Assembly: GCF_007751715.1 (NCBI RefSeq)
Contig: NZ_CP036292.1
Location: 6,579,339 to 6,643,338 of the forward strand
Direction of reading: 5' to 3'
DNA: 64,000 nucleotides
From: Rosistilla oblonga
GTDB lineage: Bacteria; Planctomycetota; Planctomycetia; Pirellulales; Pirellulaceae
Every line of letters starts with the position of its first letter. Position 1 is the stretch's first letter. A program made the position numbers and the translations under genes. Under the pieces are notes generated by a model. It saw nothing but the letters and a program-made list of their open reading frames with translations, was not told where the DNA came from and ran no database searches. Of the stretch, positions 9,860 through 18,247 are shown piece after piece.

Positions 9860-10708
9860 TCACTCAGCAGAAGTGTAATCATCGGCCAGCGAAACTTGAA
9901 CCGCAGGCTCATCCTTAGAGACGTATTGCACGACGCTCATCGCAGCTCGCAATTCGTTTCCGTTGAAGAATGGCGTGTTGCCAGTGTAAGCCGATTCGCG
10001 GCGATTCTTGCTAGCCAGTTCTTGCCACGACATCTTGTCCATCAAGTGCCAGGCAGCCGCTTGAGCGGTGTTCTGCGGAACGCGTCCGTAGCCCAAGTGA
10101 GTGCACAATTCGATCACGCTTGGATCTTGAGTGAACTGTTCGATCGGAATGATGGTGTAAGGGATTTTTGGATTGGGATCGGGCTTGCCATGTTCCAGGC
10201 AGACCGTGGTCAGAGCGACTTTGTGACGCTTTTCCGCAGCGACTCGCATGAATCCACCGCCGCCGCCCATGCCGCCCATACCGCCGCCGCCCATGCCACC
10301 CATGCCGCCGCCGCCCATGCCGCCCATGCCGCCGCCCATACCTTGAGCCATGCCGCCGCCACCCATGCCCCCCATGCCGCCGCCACCCATGCCGCCCATG
10401 CCGCCACCGCCCATGCCGCCACCAAATTGGGCTTGAACGGGAACAGCGGCGAACGCGTCGGGGAGTTGGATGTGCAACGGTTTCTTGGTCTTGTTTTCAA
10501 CCAACAGATTTGCACGCGCCGCATCGCGAGGCACAAACTTCACCTCAATGTCGCCGTTTTTCATCGCTTCAAACAACTCGACACGACGCACATCGTCTTG
10601 GCCAGCGTCGCGACGCTCGACGCCCATCGCCGGTTGGAAGCCACAGATCAGCAAACCGAAAGTTGCTGTCGAAACGATCGCTGAATGAAACACAGTTCGT
10701 ACGCTCAT
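9860..10708 (-). CDS. Secreted Gly-Met repeat protein
   Basis: 282 aa. The ATG at 10708 is chosen because AAGGA lies six bases upstream and a signal peptide follows at once (about 1-29, ending near QPAMG); a longer frame to 10852 has no such support. After about 60 residues, which include a stretch on ligand stabilisation-like wording (LLVENKTKKPLHIQLPDAF), comes a tract of GGGMGGM units (about 95-152), then a conserved-looking C-terminal domain of about 130 residues with VCLEHGKPDPNPKIPY and a single pair of Cys. Such glycine-methionine proteins occur in planctomycetes, but the function is unknown to me; an exported surface or metal-related role is only speculation. Confidence 0.8.
   Translation of the reverse strand: MSVRTVFHSAIVSTATFGLLICGFQPAMGVERRDAGQDDVRRVELFEAMKNGDIEVKFVPRDAARANLLVENKTKKPLHIQLPDAFAAVPVQAQFGGGMGGGGMGGMGGGGMGGMGGGGMAQGMGGGMGGMGGGGMGGMGGGGMGGMGGGGGFMRVAAEKRHKVALTTVCLEHGKPDPNPKIPYTIIPIEQFTQDPSVIELCTHLGYGRVPQNTAQAAAWHLMDKMSWQELASKNRRESAYTGNTPFFNGNELRAAMSVVQYVSKDEPAVQVSLADDYTSAE
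10254..10423. repeat. Coding tandem repeat for GGGMGGM units
   Basis: On the plus strand the units are combinations of CCGCCCATG and CCGCCGCC; on the minus strand they encode Gly-Met blocks in the protein at 9860-10708. The repeat is in frame and imperfect, with one AQGM interruption, so length variation between strains by replication slippage is plausible. Confidence 0.85.
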
Positions 10709-11054
10709 TGAATTTCCTTGTTGTCTCATGTTCCTCACCTGGCGGAATCGCGGCGGGACAAGAACCCATTTAAAGTCACACACGCGACTACGGCTCAACC
10801 GCGATAACTGGGAGCCGGCACGTCGTGCCCTCGCATCCCAGATTAATCGCACCTCGCCTCTCGTTAAAGCAGAATCTGTGCCAATCCGTCAATCAAAGCC
10901 ACTCCGGTCGCCCATTATCGACCTACGGGCGTGCCCAGCTTGCCCACGCCCGCCGAATTACCAAATTCCCAGCACGGCGGCTCGCCGCCCCAACGTTGCA
11001 TAATTGAACAGCTGGGTTTGAATTGCACAGATTTCCTGGCGACGGCGGCACGTG
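10709..11054. other. Intergenic region between Gly-Met gene and cytochrome gene
   Basis: About 350 bases upstream of the Gly-Met gene and downstream of the cytochrome gene. It has a GC hairpin with arms near 10925-10932 and 10944-10951 but no T-tract on either strand. It presumably holds the promoter of the Gly-Met gene. Nothing else was recognised. Confidence 0.5.
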
Positions 11055-13562
11055 TCACCAGCGATACCACAGCTCCACTTCCTGCACGTCGGCAGCGACC
11101 GGAACCAGGTACTCCTTGAACTCTTTCCACGATCGCAGCCGCCCCTTTTCTCGCAACGATTCGCCGACGAGAACCTCCAGGTCGGCATCGTTCACAAAAC
11201 CGCCGTCCTTGGTTTTCGCCAACGTTTTACCTACATTTGCTCGCATCCACAGCGGCTCACGAGGCTCCGAATCGGTATCTTTCCCGGCGCCGGCCGAGAA
11301 CCGAATCGTTCGTTTCAGACGCTGCGGTCCGTCGGGTTCGATGCGGTCCTCGACGCTGATCCCATTCAACTGGTACAGCATCGTGGGGACACCTTGGGAG
11401 TCCAATCGGTAGCCCCCAAAACGGAGCGTGCTCGGACCGCTCTCCTCTTTCGGCCATGGCTGTTTTAGATCTTCGAGTTCCGCAAACAACGGCCCCTCGG
11501 GCAGCGTCACCACCGCATCGCCCAACGGCGAGGCAGGGGGAGCGGATCGCGTGAACCAGGTCCCTTGAGCGTCGAGGAAACGCCCCCGCCAAGCGAGCGC
11601 CGGCCTGATTTTTTCAGCGTCAAACGCATAGTGCAGGGCATCGGGAAACCCGACAGCGATCGCGTGCTGGCCGGCTTGCTGCATGAACGTACGCAGCACG
11701 ATCGGCCGCTCGCCCGGGACCAGTTCGAAATCCTGAGCCCTCGCTTCTTTGATCTTTTCGGGCAGTCCATGCTTGGGAACATTGCCCAAATAGGCCCAGA
11801 TCGCGGCGATCTGACGCTCGGTATCGCCGTCCAAAATCTCCGTATTCGTGCTGATTCCCTCGGGAAAGAAGGTCGGCATCCGCGTCTGTTTCTTCAAACT
11901 GCCTGGATTTAGCAGGAAATCGTGGAACCACTGAGGACGAATCCGCCCGGCGATACCGTTGAGATCGATGCCGACGATCCCCGGCAGACTGTCGCCGGCA
12001 AACTGATGACACTGCACGCACCCGACGTCCATTAATCGACGCCCCGCCTCTGCCAAATCTTTTTCCGAAGCCTTTGCGTTTATTTTCCCAAATACCTGGT
12101 CGGCGCTGCGGGTGTTGTTTTCAGACGACGCGATGTCGACTTTTGTCAACAACGGAACCAGTGATTTCGCCACACCACTAGGAAACACTGGCATCCGAAT
12201 TTCCATGTGCGGTCGCAGGTCAGCTCCCTTCCCCTCCAGCACCTTGGTCAGCCAACCCGTATGCAGTTTGCGCCCGACGTTGGATAGCGGCGGCGGCAAC
12301 CGCCCCTCGTCTCCCAAGTCGACGTGCCCGACGGTCTCGAAATAGGCTTTGCGATAACGGCCGACGCCTCCCAGGTCATCGCGTTGGTGGCAGGCGTAGC
12401 AATTCATCTGCAGCATTTGTGTTTGCAAGCTGACCTGATCCGACAACGGTTGCCCGCTGCCCGACGCGGAGAGCGCCGCAACGATCGCTTCGGTCTGCTG
12501 GGCGTCGATTCCAAAACGAGGCGACCGAGAATCGTCAGCCGACAAACATCCTCGAGTCGATTGGCTAGCAAGCTCCGCCAGCGGGCGAGCGGCCACGGTT
12601 GGCTTCACGCCCTCGACGCTGTGACAGTTGGCACAGCCGAGCGAAACGAACAGCTCGCGGCCGCGATCGACCAACGCAGCGGAGCCGTCTGCCGCGGGCG
12701 ATGGCTGGGACGTCGAATCCGCAGCGTCCGAATCGGATGGATCGGCCAACAGATACGCCGCGATATCGGCAGCTTCGACAACTAATAGTTTAAGGTTCGG
12801 CATCCGCCCCGAGGGTCGTACCTTTTCGGGATCCAACAAAAAGTGAGTAAGAGAGATCGGGGTGTACTTCGCCGCGATATCGCCGTGCGGGACCGAGGCG
12901 ACCCGGCGGGCGGCTCCCGACAATCCAAGCTCCTCCAACTGTTCGGGATCCAATTGTTCCAGCATCGCGTCGAGCGGCGACGGTTGCATTTCAGCCGTTT
13001 CGAAATCGGGATCGGCTTGGTGACACGCGACGCAGCCGACTTTGTGGTACAGCAGCCGGCCGTTCTCCGGATCGCCATGCTCCCAGAATCGGTACGGGAC
13101 CGGATTCGCTCCCGTCCCTCTGATCTCGGGAAACGCTTGCTGCAGCGAACCGAGATACGCGACCAGCGCGTCGATCGCGGCTGGCCGTTGGTTTTCCGGA
13201 ACCGCCGACAACACGTTGGGCATCGTCGTCCCCGGCTTGATCGCTTGAGGATCGCTGAGGTAGCGAGCCAGATAATCGGACTGCAACCGCGAACCGACAG
13301 CGTCCAATCGCGGGCCTCCCTTGGCCGACCAATGCGATGCGTTGGTCGCGTGGCAAGCGCCGCAGCTCAGTTCACTGATCAGCAACCCGCCAGCCAGCTC
13401 CTCTTCGATCTCCTCGTGGACGCCGAAGCGTTCGAAGCCCGAAACGAAGGGGCGCGACGGCACATCGGGGACTGGATCCTGAGACAACAGCGCCGGTGCG
13501 GTGCCAAAGATCGACAGCAGCGGAAGGAAGAGACAACGGCGGAAGGAAAACGATCGTCGCAT
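11055..13562 (-). CDS. Penta-heme c-type cytochrome, exported
   Basis: 835 aa from the ATG at 13562, chosen because a signal peptide (RRSFSFRRCLFLPLL, cleavage after ALLSQ) starts there; a frame to 13613 adds 17 residues before it. Five CxxCH heme sites are visible in the contexts CGACH, CVACH, CANCH, CYACH and CVQCH, spread over three to four cytochrome c-like modules, two of them followed by the distal Met-type stretch (MPNVLS, RMPTFF). The last 200 residues carry no heme motif and look beta-rich. It probably moves electrons in the periplasm. The NHL lipoprotein gene lies 128 bases upstream on the same strand, so the two may be cotranscribed. Electron donor and acceptor cannot be told from sequence. 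Confidence 0.85.
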   Translation of the reverse strand: MRRSFSFRRCLFLPLLSIFGTAPALLSQDPVPDVPSRPFVSGFERFGVHEEIEEELAGGLLISELSCGACHATNASHWSAKGGPRLDAVGSRLQSDYLARYLSDPQAIKPGTTMPNVLSAVPENQRPAAIDALVAYLGSLQQAFPEIRGTGANPVPYRFWEHGDPENGRLLYHKVGCVACHQADPDFETAEMQPSPLDAMLEQLDPEQLEELGLSGAARRVASVPHGDIAAKYTPISLTHFLLDPEKVRPSGRMPNLKLLVVEAADIAAYLLADPSDSDAADSTSQPSPAADGSAALVDRGRELFVSLGCANCHSVEGVKPTVAARPLAELASQSTRGCLSADDSRSPRFGIDAQQTEAIVAALSASGSGQPLSDQVSLQTQMLQMNCYACHQRDDLGGVGRYRKAYFETVGHVDLGDEGRLPPPLSNVGRKLHTGWLTKVLEGKGADLRPHMEIRMPVFPSGVAKSLVPLLTKVDIASSENNTRSADQVFGKINAKASEKDLAEAGRRLMDVGCVQCHQFAGDSLPGIVGIDLNGIAGRIRPQWFHDFLLNPGSLKKQTRMPTFFPEGISTNTEILDGDTERQIAAIWAYLGNVPKHGLPEKIKEARAQDFELVPGERPIVLRTFMQQAGQHAIAVGFPDALHYAFDAEKIRPALAWRGRFLDAQGTWFTRSAPPASPLGDAVVTLPEGPLFAELEDLKQPWPKEESGPSTLRFGGYRLDSQGVPTMLYQLNGISVEDRIEPDGPQRLKRTIRFSAGAGKDTDSEPREPLWMRANVGKTLAKTKDGGFVNDADLEVLVGESLREKGRLRSWKEFKEYLVPVAADVQEVELWYRW

Positions 13563-13690
13563 GGTTGGGCGGGGCGGATTCAGAGGGCGGGAAATGGGCA
13601 GCGAGCTGGACATTGTAGCGACTTCGCCGCCCCGCGGTTCGCCACCACATCGCCGCGGGCAGAGCAGTCAAACAAATTAGCCGGCACGCG

Positions 13691-14725
13691 TTACAGCCAG
13701 ACTCGCTGCACCCGATTGTTGTTCGAATCGAGCACGTGCAGTCGGCCGCGCGAATCGCGGACAACACCCCAGGGCTGAAACAGTTCACCCTCCGCATGTC
13801 CCGACCGCCCCCAAACCTCCAGCGAACGCCCGTCGAGATCGAACTTTTGAATTCGATCGTTGCCGTATTCGCAGACGTAGATACAGTCGCTCTCTTCGCC
13901 AAGCGTTATGCCGTAGGGGTAATAGAGCTGACCGGGCTGATGGCCAAACTCGCCCCACGCGCGGACCAAAGTCGGCTCGGGCCCGCTGGTCTCAAAAACC
14001 TGGATCCGGTGATTGCACGAATCGGCGACCCAAAGATGATCGTGACGATCGATGGCCAGACTTTGCGGGCGGACGAACTGCCCGGGCTCCGATCCGGTCG
14101 ATCCCCACTGCATTAGAAACTCCCCGGCCGGCGAGAACTTCTGGATCCGATCGATGTCGCTGTATTCCCCCGTGTAATAATTGCCCGCCGAATCGCGGAC
14201 CGCATCGGTGATAAACGAGAACTCTCCCGGACCGGTCCCCTGCGTTCCGCCGAGAGTCTCCGATTCGATCAGGTCGCCGTCGAGAGAATAGGAGAGCAGT
14301 TGAAAGTAGTGGGTGTCGGCGACCAATAGACGCCGCGAGGCATCGTCGACTTGCAGCCCCGTGGGGCGGCCGTTGGTGACATCGGGTGTCTTCCAGCCTC
14401 TGAGATATTCCCCGTCGGCCGAAAAGACCTGAATGCGGCCGGTCGTGTCGACGATGTACAGCTGATCCTCGGCATCGATCGCGATCGCCCGCGGCTTTTG
14501 AAAACGCCCCTCGGATAATCCGCGACGCCCCCAAACAAGATCGACAGCTCCGCTGGCCCCCGGCGGATCGATGCACCCGGCGACCGGTAGCGCGACCGCA
14601 GCGGAGGCGATCGCGGCCAACTGGCCTACGAATTTACGGCGGCTTGGAAGCCCCAAACTGGCCGCACCCGCAGATTGGGGCGTCTGCGGCGGCGGGACGT
14701 ACCGATTTGCTGCTGGGGTTTGCAT
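13691..14725 (-). CDS. NHL-repeat protein with Tat lipoprotein signal
   Basis: 344 aa from the ATG at 14725; the longer frame to a GTG at 14821 adds an implausible basic leader. A twin-arginine motif (SRRKFVG), a hydrophobic stretch and a lipobox-like VAGC predict Tat export and lipid anchoring. About six NHL blades follow, with repeating phrases such as RAIAIDAEDQLYIVDT, SLAIDRHDHLWVADS and DRIQKFDLDG. These form a beta-propeller usually used for binding. It precedes the penta-heme cytochrome gene and is divergent from the Sua5 fusion gene. Ligand unknown. Confidence 0.85.
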   Translation of the reverse strand: MQTPAANRYVPPPQTPQSAGAASLGLPSRRKFVGQLAAIASAAVALPVAGCIDPPGASGAVDLVWGRRGLSEGRFQKPRAIAIDAEDQLYIVDTTGRIQVFSADGEYLRGWKTPDVTNGRPTGLQVDDASRRLLVADTHYFQLLSYSLDGDLIESETLGGTQGTGPGEFSFITDAVRDSAGNYYTGEYSDIDRIQKFSPAGEFLMQWGSTGSEPGQFVRPQSLAIDRHDHLWVADSCNHRIQVFETSGPEPTLVRAWGEFGHQPGQLYYPYGITLGEESDCIYVCEYGNDRIQKFDLDGRSLEVWGRSGHAEGELFQPWGVVRDSRGRLHVLDSNNNRVQRVWL

Positions 14726-14834
14726 GGTTTTGGCGATCGGCCCCGGACGCTCCGCAGGCAGGAAAAGGTGGATGATTCGCCGCACAATGCTCCGCAACGG
14801 GAGCGATATCCGAACGAACACCCCATTGCTGCGG

Positions 14835-14864
14835 TTGAAGCAAATTTATTCTTCAACATATAAT
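14835..14864 (+). promoter_or_regulatory. Sigma70-type promoter of the Sua5-phosphatase/rpiB operon
   Basis: TTGAAG at 14835-14840 and TATAAT at 14859-14864 are 18 bases apart. Transcription would start near 14871, downstream of the in-frame GTG at 14867, which supports the ATG at 14912 as the start of translation. Confidence 0.65.
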
Positions 14865-14911
14865 AGGTGATTCCATTTCTCCATTGCCAATCACAGGAAC
14901 GCCGCGAATTC

Positions 14912-16105
14912 ATGCCAACGGTTATTGATTTGCAGCGTGCTGAAGATCCGCGTGACATCGTTTATTTAGCGGTCCAGGCACTCGCCGAGGGCAAGGTAAT
15001 CGCTTTGCCCACCGAGACTGTCTATGGACTGGCGGCGAGCGTATTATGCGCCGACGCGGTCCAACGGATGACCGAACTCAAACGGAAACTGGAAGAACAA
15101 ACGCCGACTGGCGGGAAGCCGCGGACCGAATATTCGCTGGCGATCGCAGTCAAAAGCGCCGACGAAGCGATCGATTACATGTGTCACGATTCGCCGCTGG
15201 CGATTCGATTTGCACGTCGCTGTTGGCCCGGCCCTGTTACATTAGTCGTCCCTTGCGACCCGACCCGATCGGCCGCTTCCTGTTTTCCTGAAGCGGTCCG
15301 CGAACTTGTCGTCAGCCAATCGGGACATATAGGAGTCCGCGTTGTAGCGCATCGGTTGTTCGAACAACTGCAAAAATATTGCGCCGGACCGATCGTGATC
15401 TGCAGCGCCAACCGCTGCGGATCCCCGTCGACCACCACCGGCGTTGCCGTCGTCGAACAATTCGGCGACGATGTGCCATTAGTTGTCGACGACGGACCCA
15501 CCCGTTACGGTGGACCGTCGACGGTCGTTCGGGCCAATGGAAACCAATTCAAAATCATCCGGGAGGGCGTCGTGGAAACCGCAGCGATTCGCCAATACGC
15601 ACGACCATCGATCGTACTCGTTTGCACCGGCAACACGTGTCGCAGCCCGATGGCCGAAGCACTGCTGAAAAAACGGATCGACGAGCGGTTTGGCAACAGC
15701 CCCAGCGGCGCGATCATCCCTAGCGTCAGTTCGGTCGGCCTGGCGGCGATGCCTGGCGACCAAGCGGCGACGCAAGCTGTCGACGTGATGCGCGAGCGTG
15801 GGCTCGACATCTCGGGACACGAGAGCCAACCTTTCGGGGAACAAACGATTCGTTCGGCCGACTTGATCCTGACGATGACCCGCTCGCATCGCAACGCGAT
15901 TTTGCAGCGTTGGCCACACGCCCAGGACCGCGTCTTTACAGTCCGTCGCGACGGGGGCGATATCTCAGATCCTGTCGGTTCGCCAGTGCAGATCTACCAA
16001 GCCTGCGCCGATCAGATCGACCGCGAATTAGCACAGTGGGTCGAAAGCTTGGGGCCCGAGTGGCTTGCGATCTCCGAATCGGGCGAAGAGGGAGAAAATC
16101 AATGA
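14912..16105 (+). CDS. Fusion of Sua5/TsaC threonylcarbamoyl-AMP synthase with arginine-phosphatase-like LMW phosphatase
   Basis: 397 aa. Residues about 1-220 are a Sua5/YrdC domain (GKVIALPTETVYGL, RCWPGPVTLV, the CSANRCG motif), which makes threonylcarbamoyl-AMP for tRNA t6A. Residues about 230-390 are a low-molecular-weight tyrosine phosphatase fold with nucleophile Cys238 in VCTGNTCRSP, Arg244, and a late DISDP loop. The Thr at 242 is the residue that marks protein-arginine phosphatases of the YwlE type; ordinary LMW-PTPs have Ile there. AGGAA lies at 14895-14899. rpiB overlaps the stop by four bases. B. subtilis has the same three functions together (ywlC, ywlE, ywlF), so this is a fused version of that neighbourhood. 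The arginine phosphatase activity is inferred. Confidence 0.88.
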   Translation: MPTVIDLQRAEDPRDIVYLAVQALAEGKVIALPTETVYGLAASVLCADAVQRMTELKRKLEEQTPTGGKPRTEYSLAIAVKSADEAIDYMCHDSPLAIRFARRCWPGPVTLVVPCDPTRSAASCFPEAVRELVVSQSGHIGVRVVAHRLFEQLQKYCAGPIVICSANRCGSPSTTTGVAVVEQFGDDVPLVVDDGPTRYGGPSTVVRANGNQFKIIREGVVETAAIRQYARPSIVLVCTGNTCRSPMAEALLKKRIDERFGNSPSGAIIPSVSSVGLAAMPGDQAATQAVDVMRERGLDISGHESQPFGEQTIRSADLILTMTRSHRNAILQRWPHAQDRVFTVRRDGGDISDPVGSPVQIYQACADQIDRELAQWVESLGPEWLAISESGEEGENQ

Positions 16106-16551
16106 AAGTTAGCATAGCGAGCGACCACCGCGGCGTGCACATCAAAGCGCGGATAGCCCAAGCGTTGGAATCCAACGGCCACACCGTCTTCGACGAAGGA
16201 GCCGACTGCGAAGACGCCAGCGACTACCCGGACTTCGCAAGCATCGTGGCTCAGAAGGTCAGCCAAGGAGAGTGCGATCGCGGGATCTTGATCTGCGGCA
16301 CCGGAATTGGAATGGCGATCACCGCCAACAAATTCGCCGGTGTCCGTGCAGCTCCATGTTACGACGAAGTAATGGTTGAACTGTCCCGCCGGCACAACGA
16401 TCTAAACGTCCTGTGCCTGGGAGGCGACCTGATCGGCGACCGCAACATCGACGACTTGATCCTGCTGTGGATGCGGACCGAATTCGAAGGGGGCCGACAC
16501 GCCCGCCGCGTCGACAAGATCGTATCGATCGAAGAGGGCAACGCCGTTTAA
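16102..16551 (+). CDS. rpiB: Ribose-5-phosphate isomerase B
   Basis: 149 aa, RpiB/LacAB family. Interconverts ribose 5-phosphate and ribulose 5-phosphate in the pentose phosphate pathway. SIASDHRG at the N-terminus, the CGTGIGM motif with a catalytic-type Cys in GILICGTG, and RHNDLNVLCLGG are typical. The ATG overlaps the preceding stop (ATGA) and a purine-rich GAGGGAGAA lies upstream. Length is normal for the family. A LacA/B-like substrate cannot be excluded. Confidence 0.92.
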   Translation: MKVSIASDHRGVHIKARIAQALESNGHTVFDEGADCEDASDYPDFASIVAQKVSQGECDRGILICGTGIGMAITANKFAGVRAAPCYDEVMVELSRRHNDLNVLCLGGDLIGDRNIDDLILLWMRTEFEGGRHARRVDKIVSIEEGNAV

Positions 16552-16566
16552 AGCTGACGCGGGCGA

Positions 16567-16761
16567 TTAACCTTCGGACAGCTCCAGCGTATCGACGGGC
16601 TGGCCAACCGCTGCGGCGGCTTCGATCAACTGCACCGCCGCATCCCCCGCCTGTTGCGACGCTTCCTGTTGTTTCTGCAGCACCGCGAAATCGACTCTGG
16701 TGTGCAGCTGTGCGTTTGCGATCGCGGTAGCGGTTTGTGCAATTCCGTTGACGCTCGACAT
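16567..16761 (-). CDS. YjfB-type putative motility protein
   Basis: 64 aa. Resembles the short YjfB_motility family: an all-helical protein of about 60 residues, here VNGIAQTATAIANAQLHTRV and AVLQKQQEASQQAGDAAVQLIE. GAGGAG (16771-16776, minus strand) lies nine bases before the ATG. A 7-bp inverted repeat (16781-16787 with 16797-16803) is in the leader. It ends 15 bases from rpiB, tail to tail. The role in motility is taken from the family name; no flagellar genes are nearby. Confidence 0.75.
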   Translation of the reverse strand: MSSVNGIAQTATAIANAQLHTRVDFAVLQKQQEASQQAGDAAVQLIEAAAAVGQPVDTLELSEG

Positions 16762-17158
16762 CGATCTGAACTCCTCGTTCCCAAGTCAAAACAAAAGACT
16801 TGGCAAGTATCGAGCGAAAACGGTGTGCAAGCTGGGTGAATCTGAACAACTGCCGCCCCCCTTTCCGCCTCCAGCGATGATCCTTGCCGATTGTGCCGAT
16901 TAGGCATCGCCCCACGAGAGTTGCCGCCGAACCTGACGCCAGCCCCCAGCGACGCTCTTTCGATTTCTCGTTATAATTCGCTGAACAGCCTTTAATGACC
17001 ACTTAGGGCAAAATCGCTCCGCATCGCCGCGGCTTACCGATGTCTCGATCGCGATGCGACGCCGCACGCGGGGGAACAACAGCACGGTGAAAGCTGACGA
17101 TTTACCGCCACCCGCCAAACGTGCCTTTCGAATCCTCACCACCGACTGGGCCGCGACC
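16762..17158. other. Divergent intergenic region
   Basis: About 400 bases between the yjfB-like gene and the 84-aa gene. A TATAAT at 16972-16977 could be the -10 box of the rightward operon, but no good -35 box stands 16-18 bases upstream. A hairpin lies in the yjfB leader at 16781-16803. Nothing else was recognised. Confidence 0.4.
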
Positions 17159-17413
17159 ATGAACTCACAACAAACCGCCTCACAAGTGCTCGACCGACAC
17201 TACCTGGAAGCTCGCGCGCGGATCCTCGAGATCGCCGCGATCTTCGATCGTATCGATCGAGCCCAGGGGAGCACCGGCGAAGATCCACGCGACGCCTTGC
17301 TGCGTCAAGGTATCGAGATATTGTCCGACAGTGCGGCGAACCGCGCTGAACAGGTTCAGAAATTATTCTCACGCGAATACAACGCCGACTGGCGAGACGA
17401 GATGGGGGTCTAA
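17159..17413 (+). CDS. Small helical protein upstream of TatD-like hydrolase
   Basis: 84 aa; family not recognised. The ATG at 17159 is chosen over a frame extending to 17054 because the extension is Arg/Pro-rich and unlike protein. It looks all-helical and charged (YLEARARILEIAAIFDRIDRA). Its stop is three bases before the next start, so it is almost certainly cotranscribed with, and perhaps a partner of, the TatD-like hydrolase. Confidence 0.7.
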   Translation: MNSQQTASQVLDRHYLEARARILEIAAIFDRIDRAQGSTGEDPRDALLRQGIEILSDSAANRAEQVQKLFSREYNADWRDEMGV

Positions 17414-17416
17414 GCC

Positions 17417-18247
17417 ATGGATTACATCGATCCACACATTCACATGGTGTCGCGAATCACCGACGACTACGCCACGCTTGCCCGAATGGGCTGCGTCGCG
17501 GTCAGCGAACCGGCGTTCTGGGCCGGCTTTGATCGCGGTTCGGTCGACGGATTCCGCGACTACTTCTGCCAACTTACCGAAGTCGAACCACGGCGGGCGG
17601 CTCAATATGGCATCCAGCATTTCACCTGGCTGTGCATCAACGCCAAAGAAGCCGAAAACGTCGAACTGTCGCGCGAGGTGATCGCGATGATCCCCGAGTT
17701 CCTCGACCGCCCCGGCGTGCTGGGAATCGGCGAGATTGGGCTGAACAAAAACACGCCCAACGAAGCGACAATTTTCATCGAGCACATGGAACTGGCGATC
17801 GCTCACGAGCAATCGATCCTGATCCACACGCCTCACTTGGAAGACAAGTACCAAGGGACGCGGATGATCTTGGATATGTTGTGCGGCGATTCGCGAGTCA
17901 ATCGCGACCGCGTGCTGGTCGACCACGTCGAAGAGCATACCGTCGCCGAGGTCCTGGATCGCGGATTCTGGGCCGGAATGACCCTCTACCCAATCTCCAA
18001 GTGCACGCCCGATCGCGCCGTCGACATGATCGAGATGTACGGGGCAGAGCGTTTGTTAGTCAACTCCGCCGGCGACTGGGGACCCAGCAAACCGACGGCG
18101 GTCCCCGACCTGATCTTTGAGTGCCGCCAACGCGGGATTCCCGAAGCGACGATCCGCAAGGTCGTTTACGAAAACCCTGTCGCTTTCTTTTCGCAGAGCA
18201 AGAACTTCAACTTCCAACCGCGCGACGGGCAACAGGCACCCAGCTAA
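17417..18247 (+). CDS. TatD-like metal-dependent hydrolase
   Basis: 276 aa TIM-barrel hydrolase. Metal ligands are visible as DPHIHM near the N-terminus, Glu in GIGEIGLNK, His in LIHTPH and Asp in NSAGDWG. The sequence diverges from DNase-type TatD and is closer to the hydrolases found in ebo-type metabolite clusters, though no other ebo gene is present here. A G-rich site (GGGGGT) precedes the ATG. The last base of its stop is the first base of the pdxA start. Substrate unknown. Confidence 0.8.
   Translation: MDYIDPHIHMVSRITDDYATLARMGCVAVSEPAFWAGFDRGSVDGFRDYFCQLTEVEPRRAAQYGIQHFTWLCINAKEAENVELSREVIAMIPEFLDRPGVLGIGEIGLNKNTPNEATIFIEHMELAIAHEQSILIHTPHLEDKYQGTRMILDMLCGDSRVNRDRVLVDHVEEHTVAEVLDRGFWAGMTLYPISKCTPDRAVDMIEMYGAERLLVNSAGDWGPSKPTAVPDLIFECRQRGIPEATIRKVVYENPVAFFSQSKNFNFQPRDGQQAPS

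Noticed and set aside
10925-10951. GC hairpin as terminator of the cytochrome gene
   Set aside because: No T-tract on either strand.
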